Below, one piece after another: positions 50,256 to 59,805 of a stretch of 64,000 nt of DNA. The translations under genes were made by a program, and so were the position numbers. The notes under the pieces were generated by a model. That model was not told where the DNA came from and did not search any database. It worked only from the letters and a program-made list of their open reading frames with translations. Source of the stretch: Herbidospora daliensis (GTDB lineage: Bacteria; Actinomycetota; Actinomycetes; Streptosporangiales; Streptosporangiaceae); assembly GCF_001570585.1 (NCBI RefSeq), contig NZ_BBXF01000004.1, positions 496,001 to 560,000 on the forward strand. The letters are read 5' to 3'. Every line of letters begins with the position of its first letter. The stretch's first letter is position 1.

Positions 50256-51806
50256 TCAGTCGTGGGAGGGGGCGGACGTCACGGGGTGGGCGTCCATGAC
50301 GAGGTCCAGCACGGTGTGCTCGTCGAGCTCCCCGGCGCCGGCTTCACGGACGATGCGGCCTTCGCGGATCACCAGCACGCGGTCGGCGAGGCCGAGGACC
50401 TCGGGCACCTCGCTGGAGACCAGCAGCACACCGACACCCTCGTCGGCCAGTTTGCGGACCAGGGCGTAGATCTCGGCGCGGGCGCCGACGTCGACACCGC
50501 GAGTCGGCTCGTCGAGCAGCAGTAGCTTGCGCCCCTCGCCGACCAGCCAGCGGCCGATGACCGCCTTCTGCTGGTTGCCGCCGGAGAGGGTCTTGATGAC
50601 CCGGTTGGGGTCGGGCGGACGGATGTCGAGCGCCTTCACCAGGTGCGCGGCCTCCTCCGCCTCCTTCTTGCGGTTGATCCACCCGAGGGTGGAGTACCGC
50701 TCCATGCTCGCCAGGGTGATGTTCCGGGCGACGGTCTGGCCGAGGAGGAGGCCCTGGGCCTTGCGCTCCTCGGGGGCCAGGCCCATGCCGAGGCCGACGC
50801 TGCGGGTGGTGTTCCCGGGCTTGACGACCTCGCCGTTGATCGTGATCTTCCCGGAGAACTTCCGGGCGCCGTACACGGCTTCGATGATCTCCGAGCGGCC
50901 GGAGCCGACCAGGCCCGCGAGGCCGACGATCTCGCCGGCGCGGACCGAGAACGACACGTCGCGGACCATGCCGGCGACCGAGCAGTTCTGGATGGTGAGG
51001 AGTTCGTCCCCGAAGCCGCCGTCAGGGCGCGGCGGGAACACGTATTCGACGTTGCGGCCGGTCATCAGCGACACGACCTTGTTGGTCGGGGTGTCCTTCG
51101 CGGGCAGTCCGACCGCGACGGTGCGGCCGTCCTTGAGCACGGTGACCCGGTCGCCGATCTCCCGGATCTCCTCCAGGCGGTGGGAGATGTAGATGACGGC
51201 GACGCCCTGGGCGGTGACCTCCCGGATGATCCGGAAGAGGTTGCTCACCTCGTCGTGGGCCAGCGCGGCGGAGGGCTCGTCCATGACGATGATCCGCGCG
51301 TCGTGCGACAGCGCCCGCGCCATGGAGACGACCTGCTTGCCGGCCGGGGAGAGGCGGCCAACTTCGGTCGTCGGGCGGATCTCGCCGTGCCCGAGTCGTT
51401 CCAGGATCTTCCTGGTGGCGGCGTTGGTCGTGCCCCGGCGGGTGAATCCCATCGTGGCGTGCTCGTGCCCGAGGAACACGTTCTCGGCGACGCTGAGGCC
51501 GTCGACGAGGTCGAGCTCCTGATAGATCGTCGCGACGCCCAGCTTCATAGCGGCCGTCGGAGTCGTCAGTTTCACCGGTTCGCCGTTCATCAGCACCTCG
51601 CCGGAGTCCGGCTGGTGGGCGCCCGCGAGCACCTTGATGAGGGTCGACTTACCGGCCCCGTTCTGTCCCAATAGACAGTGGACCTCGCCGGCGCGGACGT
51701 CGAGGTCCACCCCGTCGAGTGCACGCACGCCGGGGAACTGCTTGACGATGTCCCGCATTGCAAGCAACGGCGGGGTTTCCGACTGCTCCCGGCTTATGTC
51801 CTCCAT
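50256..51806 (-). CDS. Sugar ABC transporter ATP-binding protein (RbsA-like, two NBDs)
   Basis: A 516-residue tandem ATPase of the ribose/galactose class. First domain: GQNGAGKSTLIKVLAGA, MDEPSAALAHDEV. Second: GLVGSGRSEIIEAVYG (degenerate Walker A typical of the second half), TLSGGNQQKAVIGRWL and LLDEPTRGVDVGARAE. In the first half the usual signature is replaced by LSPAGKQVVSMARAL, normal for this family. ATG 51806 was chosen because longer readings enter the divergent regulator gene. Confidence 0.88.
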   Translation of the reverse strand: MEDISREQSETPPLLAMRDIVKQFPGVRALDGVDLDVRAGEVHCLLGQNGAGKSTLIKVLAGAHQPDSGEVLMNGEPVKLTTPTAAMKLGVATIYQELDLVDGLSVAENVFLGHEHATMGFTRRGTTNAATRKILERLGHGEIRPTTEVGRLSPAGKQVVSMARALSHDARIIVMDEPSAALAHDEVSNLFRIIREVTAQGVAVIYISHRLEEIREIGDRVTVLKDGRTVAVGLPAKDTPTNKVVSLMTGRNVEYVFPPRPDGGFGDELLTIQNCSVAGMVRDVSFSVRAGEIVGLAGLVGSGRSEIIEAVYGARKFSGKITINGEVVKPGNTTRSVGLGMGLAPEERKAQGLLLGQTVARNITLASMERYSTLGWINRKKEAEEAAHLVKALDIRPPDPNRVIKTLSGGNQQKAVIGRWLVGEGRKLLLLDEPTRGVDVGARAEIYALVRKLADEGVGVLLVSSEVPEVLGLADRVLVIREGRIVREAGAGELDEHTVLDLVMDAHPVTSAPSHD

Positions 51807-51908
51807 GTTTCCGGATGCTAAGGACGACTTATGCTGACGGTCAAGCAAAAGTGGATGTCCTGATGTCATAATGAGATCTGGAATCATCGGATGCGGTGAA
51901 GGGAGGCG

Positions 51909-53093
51909 ATGTTGACTCAGGGGATGCTGAGCGAGTCCAGCGGCTCGGTCACCGGAGCGGGAGCACTGCTCTCGATCCTTCGTGACGGCCAGGCCCGCAC
52001 TCGGGCCGAGCTCGTGCAGCTCACGGGTCTCGCCAGGTCCACAGTTTCGCAGCGGCTCGACGCGCTGCTCTCGCATCAATGGATCGTGCCCGCCGACGAC
52101 GCGATCTCCTCAGGAGGGCGGCCCGCGACCGCCTTCACCTTCAACCGGGGCGCCCGGGTCGTCGCGGCGGCCGATCTCGGGGCGACCCACGCACGAGTGG
52201 CGGTGACCGACCTCGCCTCGACCGTCCTGGCCGAACGCAGGGTCGACCTGCCGATCGACCGAGGTCCTGAAGAGGTCCTCGGCTGGCTGGTGGTAACGCT
52301 AAAAGAGCTTCTCGTCGAGACCGGCGGAGAGCTCTGCGGCGTGGGTGTCGGCCTTCCCGGGCCGGTCTCCCATTCCAGCGGCCGTCCGGTCAACCCGCCG
52401 ATAATGCCCGGATGGGATGGGTTCCCAGTGCCTGACTGGCTGGGATCTCGCCTAGGGGCACCGGTGCTCGTGGACAACGACGTCAACATCATGGCGCTCG
52501 GCGAACACTGGGCGGCCAGGCGTGACGTCGAGCACCTGGTGTTCGTCAAGATCGGCACCGGCATCGGGTGCGGCATCATCTCCGAGCGGCGGCTGCATCG
52601 CGGCGCTCAGGGTGCGGCCGGCGACATCGGGCACATCAGGGTGACCGCCAACGACGAGGTTGTCTGCCGGTGTGGCAACAGCGGATGTCTCGAAGCGGTC
52701 GCCAGCGGCGCTGCCATCGCCAACCAGCTCGACGCGGCCGGGGTCGAGGCCCACGGCAGCCGCGACGTGGTCAACCTGGTGCGGCAGGGCAACACGATGG
52801 CCGTGCAGTTCGCACGGCAGGCCGGACGCGAGATCGGCGACGTCCTGGCGTCGATCGTCAACTTCTTCAATCCGTCGGTGATAGTGATCGGCGGCGACAT
52901 GGCCGAGGCCGGGGAGCACATCCTGGCCGGGGTACGAGAGGTGATCTACAGCCGCTCGCTTCCGCTGGCGACGCAACACCTGAGCATACGGGCCACCGAG
53001 CTCGGCGATCGGGCGGGCATCATCGGCGCGGCGGTCATGGTCATCGAGCACGTCCTGTCCCCGGAAGCGGTGGATCTGGTGGTCTCGTCCTGA
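51909..53093 (+). CDS. ROK-family transcriptional regulator
   Basis: A 394-residue repressor with an N-terminal winged helix (RTRAELVQLTGLARSTVSQR then LDALLSHQW) and a ROK sugar-kinase-like domain: VVAAADLGATHARVAVTDL, VKIGTGIGCGI and the zinc motif VCRCGNSGCLEAVASG. It is divergent from the sugar ABC operon and probably controls it. ATG 51909 follows GGGAGG. A GAGAGCGCTCTC palindrome begins within its stop codon. Confidence 0.87.
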   Translation: MLTQGMLSESSGSVTGAGALLSILRDGQARTRAELVQLTGLARSTVSQRLDALLSHQWIVPADDAISSGGRPATAFTFNRGARVVAAADLGATHARVAVTDLASTVLAERRVDLPIDRGPEEVLGWLVVTLKELLVETGGELCGVGVGLPGPVSHSSGRPVNPPIMPGWDGFPVPDWLGSRLGAPVLVDNDVNIMALGEHWAARRDVEHLVFVKIGTGIGCGIISERRLHRGAQGAAGDIGHIRVTANDEVVCRCGNSGCLEAVASGAAIANQLDAAGVEAHGSRDVVNLVRQGNTMAVQFARQAGREIGDVLASIVNFFNPSVIVIGGDMAEAGEHILAGVREVIYSRSLPLATQHLSIRATELGDRAGIIGAAVMVIEHVLSPEAVDLVVSS

Positions 53094-53103
53094 GAGCGCT
53101 CTC
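53092..53103. promoter_or_regulatory. LacI-like palindrome GAGAGCGCTCTC upstream of the large secreted protein
   Basis: Perfect 12-bp palindrome with the central AGCGCT shared by CebR/CelR-type operators, 148 bp before the ThuA/PQQ gene. A degenerate copy, GAGAGCGCTTCC, lies at 53185-53196. Confidence 0.5.
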
Positions 53104-53251
53104 TTGACGGAGTCGTGACAAGGCAGCAACATTACGGGCGGGTCCCACTCGATCCGGTCAGCGGTGGCACGCTGACCAACCGGTGAGAGCGCTTCCCCTC
53201 TGACGCGTTCGGCGCACGCGTTCCGGCACCCCCTCCGAAAGGAACGCCCCT

Positions 53252-56200
53252 GTGCGCCCCTTCATCCGTGCTGTCTTGAGCGCCTTACTCGTGCTGGCGG
53301 GCGTGGTGGTCACCACCCCTCCGGCGCACGCGGCGGACTTCAGCGTCCTGGTCTTCTCCAAGACCGCCGGCTTCCGGCACGGCTCCATCGGCCCCGGCAT
53401 CACCGCCATCCAGCAACTCGGCGCCGCCAACAACTTCACGGTCGAGGCGACCGAGGACGCGGCCCAGTTCACCGACGCCAACCTGGCCCGCTTCCAGGCG
53501 GTCATCTGGCTCTCCACCACCGGTGACGTGCTCAACGCCACCCAGCAGGCCGCCTTCGAGCGCTACATCGCGGCGGGCGGCGGCTACGCCGGCGTCCACG
53601 CCGCCTCCGACACCGAGTACGACTGGGCCTGGTACGGCAACCTCGTCGGCGCCTACTTCCAGCAGCACCCCGCAGAGCAGACCGCGACCGTGCGGGTCTC
53701 CGACCGGGTGCACCCCTCCACCGCGCACCTGCCGCACCGCTGGAGCCGGTACGACGAGTGGTACAGCTACCGCGCCAACCCGCGCGGCAAGGTCCACGTG
53801 CTGGCCACCCTCGACGAGACCACCTACTCCGGTGGCGGCATGGGCATCGACCACCCGATCTCCTGGTGCCAGGACTACGCGGGCGGCCGCTCCTGGTACA
53901 CCGGCATGGGGCACACCGACGCCTCCTACAGCGACGCCAACTTCCGCAACCACCTGCTCGGCGGCATCCGCACCGCGGCCGGCTTCGCGGCGGCCGACTG
54001 CGGCGCCACGGTGACCGGCAACTTCCAGCAGATCGAGCTGGCCAAGGGCGTTGCCGAGGTCGGCGAGCCGATGAGCCTGTCGGTCACCCCCGACGGTGGC
54101 GTCTTCCACACCGCCCGCACCGGCGCGGTCCGCTACACCGACGCGGCCGGCAACACCAAGGTCGCCGCCACCATCCCCGTCTACACCCATGACGAGGAGG
54201 GCCTGCAGGGCGTCGCGGTCGACCCCGGCTACGCCACCAACCGGTGGATCTACCTGTTCTACGCGCCGCCGCTGTCGACCCCCGGAGGCGACGCCCCGGC
54301 CAGCGGCACCGCCGCGGAGCTCGCCCCGTTCAACGGGGTGAACCGCCTGTCCCGGTTCACGGTGAACGCCGACAACACGCTCAACCTCGCCTCCGAGCGC
54401 ACCGTCCTCGACGTGCCGACCAGCCGCGGCATGTGCTGCCACGTGGGCGGCGACATGGACTTCGACGCGGCCGGCAACCTCTACCTGTCGACGGGTGACG
54501 ACACCAACCCGTTCGACTCGGCCGGGTTCTCCCCCATCGACGAGCGGTCGGGCCGCAACCCGGCCTTCGACGCCCAGCGCACCAGCGCCAACAGCAACGA
54601 CCTGCGCGGCAAGGTGCTGCGCATCAAGCCGACGGCCTCGGGCTCGCCGGCGTACACGATCCCGTCGGGCAACATGTTCGCCCCCGGCACCGCGAACACC
54701 AAGCCCGAGATCTACGCCATGGGCTTCCGCAACCCGTTCCGGATGAGCGTCGACAAGGCGACCGGCATCGTCTACCTGGGCGACTACGGACCCGACGCGG
54801 GCACCGCCGACGCCAACCGCGGCCCGGCCGGCCAGGTCTCCTTCGACCGCATCACCGCCCCCGGCTTCTACGGCTGGCCCTACTGCTCGGCGTTCAACGA
54901 CGCGTACAACGAGTACACCTTCCCGTCGGGCCCGTCGGGCGCGAAGTACAACTGCGCGGGCGGCCCGACCAACAACTCGCCCAACAACACCGGCATCCAG
55001 ACGCTGCCGCCGTCGCAGCGCGGCTGGATCCCCTACACCGGCTCGACCCCGGCGGAGTTCACCGGCGGCGGCCTGTCGCCGATGGGCGGCCCGGTCTACC
55101 GCTACGACGCGGCCTCGACCTCCGCGGTGAAGTTCCCCCGCTACTACGACGGGACCTTCTTCGCCGGTGAGTTCGGCCGCCGCTGGATCAAGAACATCGT
55201 GCCCGACTCGACCGGTCAGTGGCTGACGATCAACCCGTTCCCGTGGACGGGCACCCAGGTCATGGACATGGAGTTCGGCAAGAACGGCGCGCTCTACGTC
55301 CTCGACTACGGCACCGGCTGGTTCAACGGCGACGGCAACTCGGCCCTCTACCGGATCGAGTACGCCGCCGACGGCCACGCCCCCAAGGCCGTGATCACCC
55401 CCAGCCGGACGAGCGGCCCCGCGCCGCTGACGGTCGCCTTCTCCTCGGCCGGCACCGTCGACCCCGACGGCGACCCGATCACGCTGGCCTGGGACTTCGA
55501 CGGCAACGGCACGACCGACTCGACGGCGGCGAACCCGTCGTACACGTACACGGCGAACGGCACCTACAACCCGACGTTGACCGTGCGCGACAGCACGAAC
55601 AAGGTCTCCTCCGCGAGCACGGTGATCACCGTGGGCAACACCGCGCCGACGGTGGTGGTGAACACCCCGGTCAACGGCGGCCTGTTCTCCTTCGGCGACG
55701 CGATCCCGTTCACGGTGACCGTCACCGATCCGGAGGACGGCACGATCGCCTGCTCGCGGGTGAAGGTCAGCTTCATCCTCGGCCACGACTCCCACGGCCA
55801 CCCGATGACCAGCGCGAACGGCTGCTCGGGTGTGCTGCAGACGACGACCGACGGTGAGCACGACTCTGCCGCGAACATCTACGGCGTCATCGACGCCGAG
55901 TACACCGACAACGGCGGCCTGACCACGCACACCCAGGCCCAGTTGCAGCCGAGGTTGCGCCAGGCCGAGCACTTCTCGTCGCAGAGCGGCGTGCAGGCGG
56001 TCGCCGGCGCGGCCCCGCACGGCGGCGCGGCGGTCGGCTACATCGACAACAACGACTGGATCGCGTTCACCCCGTACAACCTGAGCGGGGCGACCTCGTT
56101 CACGGCGCGGGTCGGCGCGGTCGCCGGCGGCAACACGCTGGAGGTGCGGACCGGCTCGCCGACGGGCACGCTCGTGGCCACGGTCACGGTCCCGGCCACC

Positions 56201-57151
56201 GGCGGGTACGCCACCTTCCAGGACGTCACCGTCCCGATCAGCAACCCGCCGACCACCACGGGCCAGCTCTACCTGGTGTTCAAGGGCGCGACCGGCGGCG
56301 GGCTGTTCGACGTCGACGACTTCACCTTCGGCACCGGCAGCGGCCCGCAGCAGCCCACGGGCAACCTGGCGCTGAACAAGCCGGTCGTGGTGACGAGCAC
56401 CGAGGCGGCCGTCTACCCGGGTTCGGCCGCGGTCGACGGCAGCGGCACCACCCGGTGGGCCAGCGCCTTCTCCGACCCGCAGTCGATCACGGTCGACCTC
56501 GGGGCCTCCTACAACGTCAACCGGGTCAGGCTGAGCTGGGAGGCGGCCTACGGGTCGGCGTACACGATCGCGACCTCGACCAACAACAGCACGTGGACGA
56601 CGGTCAAGACGGTGACCGGCGAGAACGGCGGCGTCGACGACCACACGGGCCTGAGCGCCACCGGCCGGTACGTCCGCATCACCGGAACGACCCGCGCCAC
56701 GGCGTGGGGCTACTCGCTCTGGGAGTTCGAGGTGTACGGCAGCAGCGGCCCGACCAACCCGACGCCGACCAACGTCGCGCAGGGCAAGACGGCCACCGCC
56801 TCCAGCCAGGAGGCGGCCTACACCCCGGCCATGGCCGTCGACGGCTCCGGCACCACCCGCTGGTCGAGCGCGTTCTCCGACCCGCAGTGGATCCAGGTCG
56901 ACCTCGGCCAGACCTACGCCATCAGCAGGGTGCGGCTGAGCTGGGAGGCCGCCTACGGCAGCGGCTACCAGATCCAGACCTCGCCCAACGGCTCGACCTG
57001 GACGACGATCAAGACGGTGACCGGTGAGAACGGCGGCGTCGACGACCACACGGGCCTGAGCAACAGCGCCCGCTACGTCCGCATCAACGGCACGGCACGC
57101 GGAACGGCCTGGGGCTACTCGCTCTGGGAGTTCGAGGTGTACGGCAGCTAG
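53252..57151 (+). CDS. Secreted ThuA / PQQ-type sugar dehydrogenase multidomain protein
   Basis: A 1299-residue exported protein. Order: signal peptide (1-~28, ending AHAA); ThuA-like domain (~29-250, SVLVFSKTAGFRHGSIGPGI, GYAGVHAASDTEYDW); glucose/sorbosone-dehydrogenase-like PQQ beta-propeller (~265-705, GLQGVAVDPGYATNRWIYLF, MGFRNPFRMSVDK, FYGWPYC); PKD domain (~710-795, PDGDPITLAWDFDGNGTTD); a further Ig-like stretch; CBM6-like module (~905-1025); and two F5/8-type-C discoidin-like carbohydrate-binding modules (~1035-1165, ~1175-1299). The two discoidin repeats are very similar and end in the same EFEVYGS. Likely oxidises or trims surface-bound glycans. GTG 53252 follows GAAAGGA. Confidence 0.87.
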   Translation: MRPFIRAVLSALLVLAGVVVTTPPAHAADFSVLVFSKTAGFRHGSIGPGITAIQQLGAANNFTVEATEDAAQFTDANLARFQAVIWLSTTGDVLNATQQAAFERYIAAGGGYAGVHAASDTEYDWAWYGNLVGAYFQQHPAEQTATVRVSDRVHPSTAHLPHRWSRYDEWYSYRANPRGKVHVLATLDETTYSGGGMGIDHPISWCQDYAGGRSWYTGMGHTDASYSDANFRNHLLGGIRTAAGFAAADCGATVTGNFQQIELAKGVAEVGEPMSLSVTPDGGVFHTARTGAVRYTDAAGNTKVAATIPVYTHDEEGLQGVAVDPGYATNRWIYLFYAPPLSTPGGDAPASGTAAELAPFNGVNRLSRFTVNADNTLNLASERTVLDVPTSRGMCCHVGGDMDFDAAGNLYLSTGDDTNPFDSAGFSPIDERSGRNPAFDAQRTSANSNDLRGKVLRIKPTASGSPAYTIPSGNMFAPGTANTKPEIYAMGFRNPFRMSVDKATGIVYLGDYGPDAGTADANRGPAGQVSFDRITAPGFYGWPYCSAFNDAYNEYTFPSGPSGAKYNCAGGPTNNSPNNTGIQTLPPSQRGWIPYTGSTPAEFTGGGLSPMGGPVYRYDAASTSAVKFPRYYDGTFFAGEFGRRWIKNIVPDSTGQWLTINPFPWTGTQVMDMEFGKNGALYVLDYGTGWFNGDGNSALYRIEYAADGHAPKAVITPSRTSGPAPLTVAFSSAGTVDPDGDPITLAWDFDGNGTTDSTAANPSYTYTANGTYNPTLTVRDSTNKVSSASTVITVGNTAPTVVVNTPVNGGLFSFGDAIPFTVTVTDPEDGTIACSRVKVSFILGHDSHGHPMTSANGCSGVLQTTTDGEHDSAANIYGVIDAEYTDNGGLTTHTQAQLQPRLRQAEHFSSQSGVQAVAGAAPHGGAAVGYIDNNDWIAFTPYNLSGATSFTARVGAVAGGNTLEVRTGSPTGTLVATVTVPATGGYATFQDVTVPISNPPTTTGQLYLVFKGATGGGLFDVDDFTFGTGSGPQQPTGNLALNKPVVVTSTEAAVYPGSAAVDGSGTTRWASAFSDPQSITVDLGASYNVNRVRLSWEAAYGSAYTIATSTNNSTWTTVKTVTGENGGVDDHTGLSATGRYVRITGTTRATAWGYSLWEFEVYGSSGPTNPTPTNVAQGKTATASSQEAAYTPAMAVDGSGTTRWSSAFSDPQWIQVDLGQTYAISRVRLSWEAAYGSGYQIQTSPNGSTWTTIKTVTGENGGVDDHTGLSNSARYVRINGTARGTAWGYSLWEFEVYGS

Positions 57152-57174
57152 GAACCACCCTCGGAAACACCGCG

Positions 57175-57206
57175 GGGCCCGGCGTGTTCCCCCCCACGCC
57201 GGGCCC
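57175..57206. terminator. Bidirectional terminator
   Basis: Perfect 12-bp stem GGGCCCGGCGTG (57175-57186 with 57195-57206) and 8-nt loop between the convergent ThuA/PQQ and SDR genes. Confidence 0.75.
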
Positions 57207-57216
57207 TGCCGGGTTC

Positions 57217-58128
57217 CTACGGCTGGAGCATCGCCTGGAGCGAGGCGGTCGCCTGCTTGCCGATCTCGGTCGGCTGGAGGTAGGGCTGCTCGGCCAGGAC
57301 CGACTCCCAGTTGGCCGCGATCCCCTCGACGGTGAGGCCGCCGTCGGCGTGCCAGCCGGGCCCTTCGGCGACGAACACCCGGGCCACCCGCCCCGCGCCG
57401 ACCGAGAACACCTCGCCGCTCGTGGCGCAGCTCTCGTGGACCAGGTAGGCCACCAGCGGGCTGACGTTCTCGGGCCCGAATCTGGCCTCGAACTCGGCCG
57501 GCAGCAGCGACTCGGTCATGCGCGTCCAGGCGATGGGGGCGATGGCGTTGGCGGTGATGCCCGAGCGGGCGCCCTCGATCGCGGTCGACTTGGTCAGCCC
57601 GACGAGCCCCATCTTGGCTGTGGAGTAGTTGGCCTGCCCGAAGTTGCCGAACAGCCCGGCGGGCGAGGAGGTGTTGACGATCCGGCCGTAGCCGCGCTCC
57701 TTCATGTGCGGGTAGGCGGCCCGGGTGACGAGGAAGGAGCCGCGCACGTGGACGGCCAGGACGGCGTCGAAGTCCTCGACGCTGATCTTCCCGAGCGACC
57801 GGTCGCGCAGGATCCCGGCGTTGTTGACCACGATGTCGAGCTGCCCGAAGGTCTCGACGGCCTGCCGCACGATCGCCTCGGCCCCCTCGGGCGTGGCCAC
57901 GTTGTCACCGTTGGCGACGGCCTCGCCGCCGTTCTTGACGATCAGCTCCGCCACCTCGGCGGCCGGGCCGGTGGAGGCCCCGGTGCCGTCGAGCGCCCCG
58001 CCGAGGTCGTTGACGACGACCTTGGCCCCGCGCTCGGCGAGCAGCAGCGCGTGCGACCGGCCGAGACCGTGCCCGGCGCCGGTGACGACGGCCACCCGGC
58101 CGTCGTACCTGAGGAGATCATCCGGCAT
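57217..58128 (-). CDS. SDR, MFE-2/Hsd4-type (3R)-hydroxyacyl-CoA dehydrogenase-like
   Basis: A 303-residue short-chain dehydrogenase: RVAVVTGAGHGLGRSHALLL, VVVNDLGGALDGTGAS, NNAGILRDRSLGKISVEDFD, and active site NTSSPAGLFGNFGQANYSTA followed by K. The ND(L)GG and RDRSL patterns are those of the dehydrogenase half of peroxisomal multifunctional enzyme 2 and bacterial Hsd4-type proteins acting on hydroxyacyl-CoA or steroid-CoA. ATG 58128 starts the conserved part; GTG 58140 is a possible alternative. Confidence 0.82.
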   Translation of the reverse strand: MPDDLLRYDGRVAVVTGAGHGLGRSHALLLAERGAKVVVNDLGGALDGTGASTGPAAEVAELIVKNGGEAVANGDNVATPEGAEAIVRQAVETFGQLDIVVNNAGILRDRSLGKISVEDFDAVLAVHVRGSFLVTRAAYPHMKERGYGRIVNTSSPAGLFGNFGQANYSTAKMGLVGLTKSTAIEGARSGITANAIAPIAWTRMTESLLPAEFEARFGPENVSPLVAYLVHESCATSGEVFSVGAGRVARVFVAEGPGWHADGGLTVEGIAANWESVLAEQPYLQPTEIGKQATASLQAMLQP

Positions 58129-58150
58129 TCTCGCCCACACCCTTCCAAGG

Positions 58151-58163
58151 AGAACAAAATTCT
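58151..58163. promoter_or_regulatory. Palindromic motif AGAACAAAATTCT in a divergent promoter
   Basis: Imperfect palindrome with AGAA/TTCT arms around a 5-nt centre, between the SDR and the DapB-like gene. GAACAARATTCT is shared with the site at 60966 before the second MBL gene. Its half-site spacing is one base longer than in the KstR boxes. Confidence 0.45.
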
Positions 58164-58267
58164 GGACTAGCGCACCATACCAAACGGGACGTAGCGGACA
58201 GTGATCGGACGAGTGAGTTTCTGATATGGTTTCGCCGCCGTCGCACCCCTGGCTGGAGGCCGTGTCA

Positions 58268-59317
58268 ATGCGCACTCTCCGCGTGGTTCAGTGGGCCACC
58301 GGCGCCGTGGGGGGATACGCGCTTCGCGGTGTTGTCGAGCGTCCCGAGTTCGAGCTCGCCGGAGTCCTGGTCTACGACCCCGACAAGATCGGCATCGATG
58401 CCGGTCCGCTGGTCGGTCTCCCCGAAACGGGAGTCGTCTGCACCGACGACGTCGACGCCATCATGGCGCTCGACGCCGACTGCGTGCTGCACATGCCCCT
58501 GCCGGCCACCTTCTTCGGCGGCGACCACAGTCACGACGTCGACACGATCTGCCGGCTGCTCGCCTCGGGCAAGAACGTCATCACGACCACCGGCTTCGTC
58601 TATCCCCTGGCCTACGGCACCGGGGTCGTCGACCGCATCGAGAAGGCCTGCCAGGAGGGCGGCACCACGCTCCACGGCACCGGCATCAACCCCGGTTTCG
58701 TGAGCGACGTGCTCCCCCTCACGCTGACCGGCCTGTCGTCGCGGCTCGACCACATCTACGTGCGCGAGACCTCCGACTACCGGGGCCACCCGTCTCACCA
58801 CATCGTCACCGACCTGATCGGCTTCGCCCGTTCGCCGAAAGACTACGTGACCGCGGTCCGGCCGTTCCGCGCCTTCCAGCGGGCCCTGTTCACCGAGAGC
58901 GTGCAGCTGGTGTCGGCGGCGCTCGGCGTCGAGCTCGACGAGATCGAGGAGATGGACGAGTTCGAGCTGGCCGCCGACGACTTCGAGATCGCCTCGGGCC
59001 TGGTCCGCCAGGGCACCGTGGCCGCCTCGCGCTGGGTCTTCTCCGGCCTCGTGCGGGGGCGGCCGTTCATGACCGTCGAGTGCGTCTACAAGGCCGACGC
59101 CGACAGGGTGCCGCGCTGGGCCGATCCGGGCTTCTCGATCCACATCGAGGGGAAGCCGACGATCGTGGTGAACCTCAACGAGGTCAACCACGGGCTCGCG
59201 GGGGCCGCCGCCCACGCGGTCAACACCATCAGCGCGGTGGTGCGGGCCGAGCCCGGCATCCGCACCATCCTCGACCTGCCGATGGTGACGGGCCGGGGCA
59301 CGGCCCGGCTGGCCTAG
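58268..59317 (+). CDS. DapB-like NAD(P)H-dependent dehydrogenase
   Basis: A 349-residue protein of the dihydrodipicolinate-reductase-like / 2,4-diaminopentanoate-dehydrogenase-like group. Its Rossmann start is VVQWATGAVGGYALRGVVER, followed by GVLVYDPDKIGIDAG and a later TGINPGFVSDVLPLTL. Such genes are common in actinobacterial lipid and steroid loci but their substrates are mostly unknown. ATG 58268 has GGAGG 9 nt upstream. Divergent from the SDR and convergent with the FMN reductase, whose stop overlaps. Confidence 0.78.
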   Translation: MRTLRVVQWATGAVGGYALRGVVERPEFELAGVLVYDPDKIGIDAGPLVGLPETGVVCTDDVDAIMALDADCVLHMPLPATFFGGDHSHDVDTICRLLASGKNVITTTGFVYPLAYGTGVVDRIEKACQEGGTTLHGTGINPGFVSDVLPLTLTGLSSRLDHIYVRETSDYRGHPSHHIVTDLIGFARSPKDYVTAVRPFRAFQRALFTESVQLVSAALGVELDEIEEMDEFELAADDFEIASGLVRQGTVAASRWVFSGLVRGRPFMTVECVYKADADRVPRWADPGFSIHIEGKPTIVVNLNEVNHGLAGAAAHAVNTISAVVRAEPGIRTILDLPMVTGRGTARLA

Positions 59318-59805
59318 ATCCCGGCCGGAAGCTGGCCCTGCACCTGCGCGGCCCACGGCTTGAGCACCGAGTCCAGGTCGGCGAGCCGGCTCTCCAGCAC
59401 CGCCAGCCCCGGCGTGGGCACGATCGCGCCCAGCTCCACCAGCAGCGGCCGCAGGTGCACCTCCACCGCCAGGGCGTGCTGGGCGCCGCCCATCACCAGG
59501 ATCGGCAGCGCGTGCCGGCCGGCCAGCGCCTGGGGCGGCAGGCGGTCGAGGAACGCCTTGAGGAGCCCGGTGTAGGTCCCCTTGTACGTCGGGCTCGCCA
59601 CCACCAGCACGCCGGCGTCCTTGACGAGGTCGAGCGCGACCTCGACGGCGGCGACCGGTTGGGGCGCGAACAGGTGGGGGGCCAGCCCGGCGAGGTCGAC
59701 GACGTCGCCGGCCGAGCCGAGGGCCGCCTCGGCGGCCCGCACGGCCACGTCCGCCGTGCGCGATCCGCTTCGAGGGTTGCCGACCAGGGTCACGATGCTG
59801 CCCAT
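59314..59805 (-). CDS. NADPH-dependent FMN reductase-like flavoprotein
   Basis: A 163-residue flavodoxin-fold protein: VTLVGNPRSGSRTADVAVRA (FMN phosphate loop), VVASPTYKGTYTGLLKAFLD and LVMGGAQHALAVEVHLRPLL, as in the SsuE/FMN_red family. It would supply reduced flavin or reduce small substrates. Its ATG overlaps the stop of a 26-codon ORF upstream (TGATG). Confidence 0.82.
   Translation of the reverse strand: MGSIVTLVGNPRSGSRTADVAVRAAEAALGSAGDVVDLAGLAPHLFAPQPVAAVEVALDLVKDAGVLVVASPTYKGTYTGLLKAFLDRLPPQALAGRHALPILVMGGAQHALAVEVHLRPLLVELGAIVPTPGLAVLESRLADLDSVLKPWAAQVQGQLPAGI

Noticed and set aside
51885-51893. CATCGGATG core before the ROK gene, as in the GntR operator
   Set aside because: Only the 9-base core matches; outer bases differ and the locus has its own ROK regulator, so chance is likely.
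53285-57049. 1254-codon open frame on the minus strand
   Set aside because: Antisense shadow of the ThuA/PQQ protein gene, whose domains are clear.
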